Positions 15,411-23,005 of a stretch of 32,766 nt of DNA are shown here, piece after piece. A model generated the notes under the pieces. That model searched no databases. It was not told the origin of the DNA and worked only from the letters and a program-made list of their open reading frames with translations. The position numbers and the translations under genes were made by a program. Within the stretch, counting starts at the first letter, position 1. Every line of letters starts with the position of its first letter. This stretch comes from Sulfurovum sp. (GTDB lineage Bacteria; Campylobacterota; Campylobacteria; Campylobacterales; Sulfurovaceae): the NCBI GenBank assembly GCA_024763175.1, contig JANTGA010000001.1:1-32766 (forward strand), written 5' to 3'.

Positions 15411-16673
15411 ATGAGAGATCAGACATTGGCAATACATGCCGGATACAAAAAAGATGAGCAGGGGACGATGGCAGTCCCTATCTACCAAACGACTGCCTAT
15501 GAGTTCAGGGATGCAGACCATGCTGCCAATCTGTTCGCACTCAAAGAACTGGGTAATATTTATACGCGCTTGATGAATCCTACAACTGATGTTTTTGAAA
15601 AGCGATTTGCAGCGCTGGAAGGTGGTGCGGCAGGAGTGGGCACAGCCAGTGGTATGGCAGCGATCTTTTATGCTATTGCCAATGTTGCAGAAGCAGGAGA
15701 CAATATCATTGTCGCCAAGCAAGTCTATGGCGGTACGACGACACTGACAGGGCATACGATCAAAAGATTTGGGATAGAGACACGCTATTTTGATGTGAAC
15801 AATCCTTCTGAATTGGAAGCATTGATCGACGAGAAGAGTAAACTGATCCTTTTTGAAAGTATCACCAATCCCAGTATCGATGTTCCTGACTTCGAAGCGA
15901 TTGTAGCGATCGCGGATAGGCATGGGGTGCTTAGCTGTGTCGACAACACCGTCGCCACTCCGATACTCTGCAAGCCGTTGGCACTGGGATGCGACTTGAC
16001 TGTGCACTCCGCAAGCAAATACACAACAGGGCAGGGGCTGGCGATCGGCGGTATCATTGTAGAGCGTGAAAATCTGGTCGAAAAGATCAAGGACAATGCC
16101 CGATATGCTCATTTCAACGAACCCGATCAGAGTTATCACGGATTGGTTTATTCGGATCTTCCGCTGCCGCTCTTTACACTGCGGGCGAGACTGGCACTGC
16201 TGCGTGATCTGGGTGCCGCTCCGAGTCCTTTTAACTCCTGGCTCTATATTCAGGGTTTGGAAACTTTGCCGCTGCGTATGCGGCAGCACTCCTCTTCAGC
16301 GCTGGCGATCGCTGAATTTCTGGAAAATCATCCCAGAGTCAAGAAAGTCAACTACCCTGGCCTGCCCAGCGACAAAAACTACCATTTGGCACAAAAATAC
16401 CTCAGAGACGGCAATAGCGGCCTGTTGAGTTTTGAAGTAGAGGACTTGGAGAGTGCGAAGCGGATCGCCAATGCGACAGAGATCTTCAAGCTGGTTGTCA
16501 ATATCGGTGACAGCAAATCGATTATCACACACCCCGCCAGTACGACACATCAGCAGCTCAGTGCACAGGAGCTGATCGATGCAGGTGTGCCGGCAGGATT
16601 GATCAGGCTGAGTGTCGGACTCGAAGATACGGGCGATCTGATCGCTGATCTGAAGCGGGCTTTTGAATACTGA
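15411..16673 (+). CDS. metY: O-acetylhomoserine sulfhydrylase
   Basis: A PLP-dependent Cys/Met-metabolism enzyme that forms homocysteine from O-acetylhomoserine and sulfide. 420 residues, typical of MetY. The start is MRDQTLAIHAGYKKDEQ with the diagnostic IYQTTAYEFRDADHAANLF and YTRLMNPTTDVFEKR. The PLP lysine is Lys203 in HSASKYTTGQG, and the C-terminal signature is IIHP-like (SIITHPASTTHQQL). An AAAAAGGAG ribosome-binding site precedes the ATG at 15411. It is followed 17 bp later by metX, which makes its substrate, so the two form direct sulfhydrylation. That suits a sulfur-oxidising or sulfide-rich lifestyle. MetB or MetZ are less likely given the length and the AHA insert. Confidence 0.95.
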   Translation: MRDQTLAIHAGYKKDEQGTMAVPIYQTTAYEFRDADHAANLFALKELGNIYTRLMNPTTDVFEKRFAALEGGAAGVGTASGMAAIFYAIANVAEAGDNIIVAKQVYGGTTTLTGHTIKRFGIETRYFDVNNPSELEALIDEKSKLILFESITNPSIDVPDFEAIVAIADRHGVLSCVDNTVATPILCKPLALGCDLTVHSASKYTTGQGLAIGGIIVERENLVEKIKDNARYAHFNEPDQSYHGLVYSDLPLPLFTLRARLALLRDLGAAPSPFNSWLYIQGLETLPLRMRQHSSSALAIAEFLENHPRVKKVNYPGLPSDKNYHLAQKYLRDGNSGLLSFEVEDLESAKRIANATEIFKLVVNIGDSKSIITHPASTTHQQLSAQELIDAGVPAGLIRLSVGLEDTGDLIADLKRAFEY

Positions 16674-16690
16674 AACATAAAAAGCAATTG

Positions 16691-17785
16691 ATGAAAATAG
16701 AAACAAAAACCAGACGCTTCAGCAGCCCTCTCTATCTGGAAAGCGGTCGTATCCTTGAGCCTTATGAGATCGTCTATGAAACCTATGGCAGAATCAATGA
16801 GGATAAGAGCAATGTAGTGTTGATTTGTCATGCGCTCAGTGGTTCGCATCATGCTGCCGGCACCTATGAGGGCGACAGAAAGCCGGGTTGGTGGGATGGA
16901 TTGATCGGTGACGGCAAGGCGATCGATACACGCAAGTTTTATGTGATCTCTACCAATGTCATCGGAAGCTGCTTTGGCTCGACCGGCCCAATGAGTGCAA
17001 ACTACCCCTCCGAAGCTCCCTATCGTCTCCAGTTTCCTGTCGTAACTATCAAGGATATGATCCGAGCACAGATGCAGCTGCTTTCAGATCTTGGTATTTA
17101 TCATCTGCGTGCTATTGTCGGAGGTTCGATGGGGGGGATGCAGGCACTTCAGTTTGCCGTGGACTACCCCAATCTTGCCGACGATATCATCGCGATGGCA
17201 GCGACGTATGCGACACAACCCTGGACCATTGCCTTCAACAAGGTTGCAGTAGAAGCGATCCGGAGAGATCCGCGCTTTGAGAGTGGCAATTATGCCAAAG
17301 ATGCCTTCATAGAAGAGGGATTGGATGGATTGGCCATCGGACGGATTGCCGGGCATATTTCCTACTTGAGCCCTGACTCAATGGATGATAAATTTGGCAG
17401 AAATTATGTCAGTAATGATGGACTTTTTGAGCTCTTTGGCCGCTATGAGGTGGAGCGCTATATGGAGTACAATACGACCAATTTCAGTAAAATCTTTGAT
17501 CCTCTGAGCTATCTCTATATCGTCAAAGCGATCAATACGTTCAACCTTGCTAGAGGGTATGAGACGCTTTATGATGCAGTGTTGCGTATCAAAGCCAGGA
17601 TGCATTTGATCAGCTTCAAGGGCGATTATCTCTTTTTCCCCAGGGAGATGGAGCACATCTATAAGATGATGCAGCGAAACAAACAGAGCTGTCACTACAC
17701 GGAAGTGGGAAGTGACTATGGGCATGATGCGTTTTTGGTGGAGTTGAAAAGGTTTGAAGGTTTGATTGCAGGGATATTAAAGTGA
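16691..17785 (+). CDS. metX: Homoserine O-acetyltransferase
   Basis: Transfers acetyl from acetyl-CoA to homoserine, the first dedicated step of methionine synthesis. It is an alpha/beta hydrolase of 364 residues. The nucleophile Ser146 is in GGSMGGMQAL, and the other triad residues are probably the Asp in SFKGDYLFFP and the His in SDYGHDAFL. Family motifs include LICHALSGSHHAAG, GWWDGLIGDGKAIDT and GSTGPMSANY. The ATG at 16691 is preferred to the TTG at 16688; the ribosome-binding site is poor, so coupling to metY is plausible. In sequence it is MetX, not the unrelated succinyltransferase MetA. xseB follows 24 bp later. Confidence 0.95.
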   Translation: MKIETKTRRFSSPLYLESGRILEPYEIVYETYGRINEDKSNVVLICHALSGSHHAAGTYEGDRKPGWWDGLIGDGKAIDTRKFYVISTNVIGSCFGSTGPMSANYPSEAPYRLQFPVVTIKDMIRAQMQLLSDLGIYHLRAIVGGSMGGMQALQFAVDYPNLADDIIAMAATYATQPWTIAFNKVAVEAIRRDPRFESGNYAKDAFIEEGLDGLAIGRIAGHISYLSPDSMDDKFGRNYVSNDGLFELFGRYEVERYMEYNTTNFSKIFDPLSYLYIVKAINTFNLARGYETLYDAVLRIKARMHLISFKGDYLFFPREMEHIYKMMQRNKQSCHYTEVGSDYGHDAFLVELKRFEGLIAGILK

Positions 17786-17809
17786 CCCTATAGAGAAGAA
17801 GGATTGAGA

Positions 17810-18013
17810 ATGAAAGCAAAAAGTTTCGAAGAAAAACTGGAATACTCCAAAAAGCTTCTGGATAAGTTGATGGATCAGGATATGACGCTTGAAGAGAGTG
17901 TCAAGCTCTATGAAGAGGGATTGAAAAATATCAAAGAGGCACAGCAGCTGATCGAAGAGGCGAAGATGAAAATTGAAGTGATCGAAAAAGAGACAATCGG
18001 TACAGACTCATGA
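17810..18013 (+). CDS. xseB: Exodeoxyribonuclease VII small subunit
   Basis: The small subunit of the single-strand-specific nuclease ExoVII. Several copies surround each XseA. 67 residues, two antiparallel helices. It carries the family pattern SFEEKLEYSKKLLDKL, DMTLEESVKLYEEGL and EAQQLIEEAKMKIEVI. AAGGA precedes the ATG at 17810. The TTG two codons upstream lacks spacing for a ribosome-binding site. It overlaps the next gene by ATGA (18010-18013), so the two are translationally coupled. xseA is not in the window. Confidence 0.92.
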   Translation: MKAKSFEEKLEYSKKLLDKLMDQDMTLEESVKLYEEGLKNIKEAQQLIEEAKMKIEVIEKETIGTDS

Positions 18014-18825
18014 AAAAAATCGTTGTAGGGGCTTTGCAGCTCCCCACTCTGGGCATGAATGCGACACGATTGGAGTTTTATCTCAAGAATGCTTACGAAA
18101 GAGGTACTCGAGTGATGCTGCTCGGCGAGTATGTCGTCAACCACTTCTTTAAAGAGTTGATCGATATGCCTTCAAGTATGGTCAGGGAGCAGAGTGCCAA
18201 GCACATAGAGCTGATCAAAGGTTTTGCTGTGAAGTATGATATGGTGCTTATTGTTCCCGTTGTGAAGATCAAAAGAAAAGAGTACTATAAAGCAATCGCG
18301 AAGGTGACAGCAAGGAGTGTCAGTTATTATCAGCAGCAGATATTGCTTCCTTATGCGCACTGGAATGAGAAGCAGTTTTTTTCCAATCCGGTCAAACCAT
18401 TACGCGCTCCTATGACATTTTCAGTAGATGGTTTCAGGGTGATGGTCATGGCAGGATTTGAGTTGCATTTCGATCTGTTTTGGCACTATGTAACTGAAAA
18501 AAAAGTCGATATTGTACTGCTCCCGACCGCCTCCACTTTCGGCTCTCACAATCGATGGAGGGAGATCATCAAGGCTAAAGCCTTTCTGCATGGGTGCTAT
18601 ATTCTGCGTGCCAATCGACTGGGAGAGTATCGCGATGAAGAGGTCAAATGGAAGTTTTACGGTGATAGTATGCTGGTCAATCCCGAAGGCGAAGTGGAGA
18701 TGATGCTGGAGGACAGGGAGTCGATGCTGGTTGAGCCGATCAGCAAAAAAGCGATCTCGGATCATCGCAGAATCTGGGGCTTTGAGCGGGAACTAAAGGC
18801 GCACAGTTTGCAGGAGAAGAGATGA
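18010..18825 (+). CDS. Nitrilase-superfamily protein lacking catalytic Lys and Cys
   Basis: A 271-residue protein of the carbon-nitrogen hydrolase fold. The Glu of the triad is present (Glu40 in VMLLGEYVVN). The Lys position, normally in YRKxHL, reads YYQQQILL (Gln about 109). The nucleophile position, normally in the 'xxCYDxxFP' strand, reads VMAGFELHFDLFW, with Gly149 where Cys is expected. Other fold features remain (WNEKQFFSNP, DIVLLPTASTFGSHNRW, RANRLGEY, GDSMLVNPEGEV). By these residues it should not hydrolyse amides or nitriles by the usual thiol mechanism. It may bind a ligand or act as a partner. It overlaps xseB upstream and the ThiF-like gene downstream by ATGA at both ends. I recall a similar hydrolase near a moeB-like gene in Helicobacter (unverified). 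Confidence 0.78.
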   Translation: MKKIVVGALQLPTLGMNATRLEFYLKNAYERGTRVMLLGEYVVNHFFKELIDMPSSMVREQSAKHIELIKGFAVKYDMVLIVPVVKIKRKEYYKAIAKVTARSVSYYQQQILLPYAHWNEKQFFSNPVKPLRAPMTFSVDGFRVMVMAGFELHFDLFWHYVTEKKVDIVLLPTASTFGSHNRWREIIKAKAFLHGCYILRANRLGEYRDEEVKWKFYGDSMLVNPEGEVEMMLEDRESMLVEPISKKAISDHRRIWGFERELKAHSLQEKR

Positions 18826-19496
18826 CACAAGAAGCATATTTCACCAGACAGATACAGCTGTGGGGCGATGAGGTACAAAGTAGTCTGACACAAAAGAAGA
18901 TTGTGATTATTGGCAGCGGGGGGCTGGGAAGTACGCTTGCGATGGCACTGGGTACGAGTGGTATCGGCGAGATTCATCTTGTCGATTTTGATACTGTGTC
19001 GCTGCACAATATCCATAGGCAGATTGCCTTTACGCTAGAGGATGAGGGCCGGAGCAAATCCAAAGTGGCAGCAGCACTGATCAGAGCCAAAAACCCTTTT
19101 GTCAAGATGGTGGCGCACGAGATGGACTTCGCGACCTTCTCCAAGCTGGGAAAACGCTATGATCTGATACTGGATGCGACAGACAACCTCCCTGTCAGAA
19201 GCGAGATCGATAGATATGCCAAGAGCACAGACACACCATGGATCTATGCCAGTGTCGAAGAGTTCAACGGCCAGGTCTGCTTTTTTGAAAAAGCCGGATT
19301 TCAAGTCTTCAATATCTGTGATCACAAGCCTGGTGGTATCACTGCCCCCATTGTTATGCATATCGGATCGCTTCAGGCGACACTGGCACTACGGTATCTC
19401 GCCGGTTTACCTGTGGTGACAGATCTTCTCTACTATCTCTATTTCAACGATGAGGGAGAACTGATTACGCAAAAATTTGGTATGCCAAAAGCATAA
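18822..19496 (+). CDS. ThiF/MoeB/HesA-family E1-like adenylyltransferase
   Basis: A 224-residue protein that should adenylate the C-terminal glycine of a ubiquitin-like sulfur-carrier protein (ThiS, MoaD or similar). It has the nucleotide-binding loop GSGGLGS at 31-37, Asp residues in VDFDTVSLHNIHRQ (Arg66), Lys79/Lys81 in GRSKSKVAAA, and DATDN at 118-122. The two CxxC zinc pairs found in most ThiF/MoeB proteins are absent, and there is no rhodanese domain, so it is a short minimal form. Its start overlaps the stop of the nitrilase-like gene (ATGA). The exact carrier is undetermined: no ThiS/MoaD-like gene is adjacent. An alternative is a TcdA-like tRNA modification enzyme. Confidence 0.88.
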   Translation: MTQEAYFTRQIQLWGDEVQSSLTQKKIVIIGSGGLGSTLAMALGTSGIGEIHLVDFDTVSLHNIHRQIAFTLEDEGRSKSKVAAALIRAKNPFVKMVAHEMDFATFSKLGKRYDLILDATDNLPVRSEIDRYAKSTDTPWIYASVEEFNGQVCFFEKAGFQVFNICDHKPGGITAPIVMHIGSLQATLALRYLAGLPVVTDLLYYLYFNDEGELITQKFGMPKA

Positions 19497-19533
19497 TAGT
19501 GCTAAGATTATAGTACCAATCAAGGAGAGTAAC

Positions 19534-19872
19534 ATGAAGATCAAATTGACAGCTGTTTTTGCTGTTTTGCTCTTGTTTTTCGCCGGGTGTACGCAGGAGA
19601 CGCAAAATTCTCTCAGTCGCTCATTGCAGAACTGGACGGGGACGAATGGTGTACTGGATGTCTATGCCGGTGATAAACTGGCTAAACGTTTTATCAAAAT
19701 CGATAAGGTGTCAACGGCTTACGGGTCCAATGACAACAAAATAAGACCTTATCGTTATGGCTATGGTATCGATGACAAAAACCATAATCTAAAAGTAGAT
19801 CCGGGTGAGAAAAAAGTCTATTTCGAATTTTCAGATTATTCGACAAGCTATATCTTTTATGAAAACAACTAA
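19534..19872 (+). CDS. Small lipoprotein, unknown family
   Basis: A 112-residue lipoprotein. The signal (KIKLTAVFAVLLLFFAGC) ends in the lipobox FAGC with lipidated Cys19. The mature domain is polar (LQNWTGTNGVLDVYAGDKLA, VSTAYGSNDNKIRPYRYGYG) and looks like a small beta-rich domain. The ATG at 19534 has CAAGGAGAG four to nine bases upstream; an open frame further upstream is rejected. It lies ten bases before ridA. No family was recognised with certainty. Confidence 0.82.
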   Translation: MKIKLTAVFAVLLLFFAGCTQETQNSLSRSLQNWTGTNGVLDVYAGDKLAKRFIKIDKVSTAYGSNDNKIRPYRYGYGIDDKNHNLKVDPGEKKVYFEFSDYSTSYIFYENN

Positions 19873-19881
19873 GGAGTAAAA

Positions 19882-20274
19882 ATGAAATTTGTAACTACGA
19901 GTGATGCACCTGCGGCGATCGGTCCCTATTCTCAGGCAGTGATTGCCCATGGTTTAGTCTATACATCCGGACAACTTGGACTACTGCCCAATGGTGAATT
20001 GGCAGATAGCAGCGCAGGAAAACAGATGTATCAGATCATGAAGAACCTCTACTATATACTCGATACGGCCGGCTCACAGTTGACGGACGTGATCAAGACA
20101 ACGATCTACCTGGAAGATATGCGTGATTTTGAAGAGATGAATGAGATCTATACATATCATTTCAAAGAGCATAAGCCGGCCAGAACCACAATCGCCGTCC
20201 GCAGTCTGCCGATGGGGGTCAAGATTATGATCGATTGTGTTGCTTTGGCACACACGAATGCCGACTTTGGTTAG
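19882..20274 (+). CDS. ridA: RidA-family enamine/imine deaminase
   Basis: A 130-residue RidA (YjgF/YER057c/UK114) protein that hydrolyses reactive enamine and imine intermediates from PLP enzymes such as threonine dehydratase. It has the family signatures GPYSQAV, VYTSGQLGL, QLTDVIKTTIYLEDMRDFEEMNEIY and the C-terminal PARTTIAVRSLPMGVKIMID. The Arg of PARTTI is the substrate-carboxylate contact. A trimeric cytoplasmic barrel is expected. AAGGAG precedes the ATG. It ends about 60 bases before the rplU promoter, with a weak CTGCC/GGCAG hairpin at 20287-20303. Confidence 0.95.
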   Translation: MKFVTTSDAPAAIGPYSQAVIAHGLVYTSGQLGLLPNGELADSSAGKQMYQIMKNLYYILDTAGSQLTDVIKTTIYLEDMRDFEEMNEIYTYHFKEHKPARTTIAVRSLPMGVKIMIDCVALAHTNADFG

Positions 20275-20334
20275 AAAGTCTTGCCGCTGCCTGCTTTTGG
20301 CAGTACTTTAAAAATGTATTAAACATTGTTTGGG

Positions 20335-20340
20335 TATAAT
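20335..20340 (+). promoter_or_regulatory. Candidate -10 element for rplU-rpmA
   Basis: TATAAT preceded by TTTGGG, about 40 bases before rplU, with an upstream AT-rich tract but no clear -35. The context resembles other epsilonproteobacterial promoters. Confidence 0.5.
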
Positions 20341-20380
20341 CACGAACTTTTTTAAGATTTAATAAAATAAAGGGTTTGCT

Positions 20381-20686
20381 ATGTACGCAATCATAAAAGC
20401 AAGTGGCCAGCAGTTCAAAGTGCAAGAGGGTGATATCATCGCTTTTGACAACATGGGACTGGAGCCTGAAAGTGCTGTAGAATTCAATGAGGTTCTGCTA
20501 CTGGATAATGGTGAGATGACAATTGGAACACCTTTTGTAGAGGGTGCTGTCGTCAAAGGTGAGGTGATCAACGAAGGCAGAGATAAAAAGGTGATCATCT
20601 ATAAGAAAAGAAGAAGAAAAGATTCTAAACTCAAAAGAGGTTTCAGGAGAGACTTCACCCGAGTGAAAATCACTTCAATCGCATAA
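20381..20686 (+). CDS. rplU: 50S ribosomal protein L21
   Basis: A large-subunit ribosomal protein binding 23S rRNA. 101 residues, normal length. The start is [20 protein letters not shown], then the L21 signature [18 protein letters not shown] near the C-terminus. It is followed nine bases later by rpmA (L27), the standard bacterial pair. An AAAGGG Shine-Dalgarno lies before the ATG. Confidence 0.98.
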   Translation: MYAIIKASGQQFKVQEGDIIAFDNMGLEPESAVEFNEVLLLDNGEMTIGTPFVEGAVVKGEVINEGRDKKVIIYKKRRRKDSKLKRGFRRDFTRVKITSIA

Positions 20687-20695
20687 GGAGCTAGA

Positions 20696-20950
20696 ATGGC
20701 ACACAAAAAAGGTCAGGGTTCAACCCAGAATAACCGTGATTCAGCAGGTCGTCGCTTAGGCGTCAAAAAATTCGGTGGTGAGTCAGTCATCCCCGGCAAC
20801 ATTATCATTAGACAAAGAGGGACTAAAGTCCACCCAGGCACAGGCGTCGGAATGGGAAAAGATCATACGATCTTTGCTTTGATTGATGGTGTTGTCAAGT
20901 TCGACAATAGATCAAATAGACAGAAAAAAGTTTCTGTTATCCCTGCATAA
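20696..20950 (+). CDS. rpmA: 50S ribosomal protein L27
   Basis: A large-subunit protein whose N-terminal tail reaches toward the peptidyl transferase centre. 84 residues. It starts [20 protein letters not shown] directly, without the cleavable extension found in Firmicutes. It has the signature GVKKFGGE and [24 protein letters not shown] site lies before the ATG. A terminator hairpin follows. Confidence 0.98.
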   Translation: MAHKKGQGSTQNNRDSAGRRLGVKKFGGESVIPGNIIIRQRGTKVHPGTGVGMGKDHTIFALIDGVVKFDNRSNRQKKVSVIPA

Positions 20951-20963
20951 GCAGACCTCTTTC

Positions 20964-20992
20964 AGCCCGGCACTTCGTCGGGGCTTTTATCT
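20964..20992 (+). terminator. Rho-independent terminator after rpmA
   Basis: A stem AGCCC (20964-20968) with GGGCT (20981-20985), extended by an inner G-C pair across a small bulge, followed by a T-run (TTTTAT). It lies 14 bases after rpmA and before the convergent lipoprotein gene. Confidence 0.8.
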
Positions 20993-21023
20993 TTCCCTAT
21001 GTCATTTTTAGAGGAAATTGAAA

Positions 21024-21290
21024 TTAGCCGTTGCGTACTTCACAGTATCTGCGTCCGGCAAACCACCCCTCGTGGTATTCGATATTGTTGTTGAAATCCT
21101 CGTGATTTTTGGTATAGTCACCATTGGCTGTAGCGCAACCATCCTCGGCACCCCGCACATAAACAGGGCTTTTGCCTGAAGTATCCATCGGTTTTTTGAA
21201 CTTTGGTCCCTTGTGTGTACTTGAGCAGGCACCAAGCATCAGTATATTTACGATCATCACAACACTGATCATTCTCTTATTGGTTGACAT
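21024..21290 (-). CDS. Small lipoprotein, unknown family
   Basis: An 88-residue lipoprotein. The signal (KRMISVVMIVNILMLGAC) ends in the lipobox LGAC with lipidated Cys22. The mature part contains KSPVYVRGAEDGCATANGDY and EGWFAGRRYCEVRNG, with two further cysteines that may form a disulfide. AAGGA stands before the ATG at 21290. It is monocistronic on the minus strand, between L27 and the GT-C-like membrane protein. The short mature domain with Gly-Trp-Phe-Ala-Gly-Arg is distinctive, but I do not recognise the family with confidence. Confidence 0.8.
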   Translation of the reverse strand: MSTNKRMISVVMIVNILMLGACSSTHKGPKFKKPMDTSGKSPVYVRGAEDGCATANGDYTKNHEDFNNNIEYHEGWFAGRRYCEVRNG

Positions 21291-21377
21291 TATTTTCCTT
21301 CAAATGACTGAATATTCTTGAAAAATTATATCAGAAAATGGTAAAAGGAAACATCGATTAGGAGTAGGGTGCATGGA

Positions 21378-22892
21378 TTATCTGTTTTTGGGATCATCGG
21401 GGATCCTCTTGTAGAAGTAGAAGTATTTATTGCTTCCCACGAGTTTCATATTGTTCAGCTTTTCTGGACTGTCACCCACATAGAGATCGCATCGGGAATC
21501 AGATATATTGAACTTTTTACCGAAGATCAAGCTGTATCGTATATATTTTCCATTCAAGGAGAGTGGCAAACTGTAAAATTGAGGGGAGTATTCGATCGAA
21601 AATAGTGTCGGTTTCAAAAGTACCAGCACTTCTTTCTTCTTATATGCCGCGACATAGTTTCCTAGATCCGAAAAAGCATCTATCTGAGGCTGCTGCTCCT
21701 GTATCAATGTATTCATATTCTCTCTTCTGTCATTGACCCATTTCTGGTAATCAAGGACCGGGTAGAGAGTGGAGAGCTGAAACAATATAATGATATAAAT
21801 CGGAAAAAACTTTTGATTCAAAATCAGAATGACAGCAAGTATCATAAATGGAGTGGAGAGCATTCTGACTTCTCGCCAGTCATAGGTATCATATAGAGCC
21901 AGAAGGGCAAAAAAGATCGCGACGGCTATGAGTGTGCCTGATATGATGCTCTTTTCTTTTGTCTTATAGCTGCTATAGACGCCATAGAGAAGTATAAAAA
22001 TAAATAAAAACTTATAATAGAATATGAATTTTGTCTTTTCGTAGCTTACTAAGAAGAAGTAATTGTCTATATTTTTTAAAAAATAGTTATAGAGCAGATC
22101 CAGTGTATCTGCGATCGGATGTGTCTGCAGATACACAGACAGCTTTTGGAAAAAACCGAAGGGGAAAGGTGCATGAAACAATTTGATATCCAGCAGGACA
22201 AAAAACAAACCCAACAGAAAAATAAAAGCAAATTTTACGACATCTCGCCACGATTTTGCCAGAGGAAAAAGCCCCAGGAGTACAAATATCCATGATTGTC
22301 TAAAAAAGGACAATACAACGATCAGCACGATCAAACAGTAGAGATATCTTCTCTCTCGTGTATCGTAGACCAGATAGAGGAGATAGCCTACCACAAAAGC
22401 AAATACATAATGAAAAATTTCAGTCATTTCGCTGCTTATGAATAGAATGAGCATAAAATTCGACATAAAAACGATACCAATAAGCAGTTTTTCTTCCAGG
22501 GGTGTCTTGATCCATATCAAAAGTATCGATGCGCCAGCGACCAGGAAAATATTCACCAGCATGATTGACGGTTCGATACCAAAGAACGTGAGAAGCTTGA
22601 AAAACGATCCATAAAATACACTATAGCTGAATCCATGAAACCCTGCATGACCAAGCAGAGAATAGCTTTCGTTCAAGGTGGTCGCTGCATCTATCCTATT
22701 GTAAAGCTGAAAAGACTTGGCATCCAGATAGTAACTATACTCATCAGAGTAAAATGGTAAATAGTTCAGCGAAACCGCCTGATAAATGAGATAGGCGAGC
22801 AAAAGAGAAAGAGTGATAAAAAGAATGGCCAATACTATAACTCTATTATGGGTCATTGTCCGGATAAATACCGTTTGTTTCAGGTTTTGCAT
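21378..22892 (-). CDS. Polytopic membrane protein, probable GT-C-type glycosyltransferase
   Basis: A 504-residue inner-membrane protein with about ten to eleven predicted helices up to about residue 380, then a C-terminal soluble part of about 120 residues. The first large loop after TM1 reads YLPFYSDEYSYYLDAKSF, with the acidic pair Asp50-Glu51. An acidic pair at this place is the hallmark of GT-C transferases (PMT, ArnT, GT83), which transfer sugars from polyprenyl-phosphate carriers in the periplasm. Acceptor and donor cannot be told. A GAAGGG site precedes the ATG at 22892. The gene is alone, not in a surface-polysaccharide cluster. A hypothetical membrane protein outside GT-C remains possible. 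Confidence 0.65.
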   Translation of the reverse strand: MQNLKQTVFIRTMTHNRVIVLAILFITLSLLLAYLIYQAVSLNYLPFYSDEYSYYLDAKSFQLYNRIDAATTLNESYSLLGHAGFHGFSYSVFYGSFFKLLTFFGIEPSIMLVNIFLVAGASILLIWIKTPLEEKLLIGIVFMSNFMLILFISSEMTEIFHYVFAFVVGYLLYLVYDTRERRYLYCLIVLIVVLSFFRQSWIFVLLGLFPLAKSWRDVVKFAFIFLLGLFFVLLDIKLFHAPFPFGFFQKLSVYLQTHPIADTLDLLYNYFLKNIDNYFFLVSYEKTKFIFYYKFLFIFILLYGVYSSYKTKEKSIISGTLIAVAIFFALLALYDTYDWREVRMLSTPFMILAVILILNQKFFPIYIIILFQLSTLYPVLDYQKWVNDRRENMNTLIQEQQPQIDAFSDLGNYVAAYKKKEVLVLLKPTLFSIEYSPQFYSLPLSLNGKYIRYSLIFGKKFNISDSRCDLYVGDSPEKLNNMKLVGSNKYFYFYKRIPDDPKNR

Positions 22893-22919
22893 CGGTGCCC
22901 TTCAATGTAAAAGTATCAA

Positions 22920-22925
22920 TATAAT
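22920..22925 (+). promoter_or_regulatory. Candidate -10 element upstream of the xth leader ORF
   Basis: TATAAT in the 109-bp divergent spacer between the GT-C-like gene and xth. No convincing -35. It would give a transcript containing the small ORF at 22961-23005. Confidence 0.4.
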
Positions 22926-22960
22926 GGTACTATTTAAAAATAAAAGATTTGGGAGATGAA

Positions 22961-23005
22961 ATGAAAAATCATTTCCCGGGCGGCAAAAGAAAGGTACACA
23001 AATGA
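22961..23005 (+). CDS. Possible 14-codon leader ORF coupled to xth
   Basis: The ATG at 22961, with GGGAG at 22951-22955, opens an ORF encoding MKNHFPGGKRKVHK. Its TGA (23003-23005) overlaps the xth ATG as ATGA, the arrangement of translational coupling. A hairpin can form over the start (GAAATGA at 22957-22963 with TCATTTC at 22969-22975), which could hide or expose it. The peptide is very basic and has no known relative. It may be chance. Confidence 0.35.
   Translation: MKNHFPGGKRKVHK

Noticed and set aside
15195-16289. 364-codon minus-strand ORF
   Set aside because: Antisense to metY and the end of the lipoprotein gene; metY has unambiguous PLP and family motifs.
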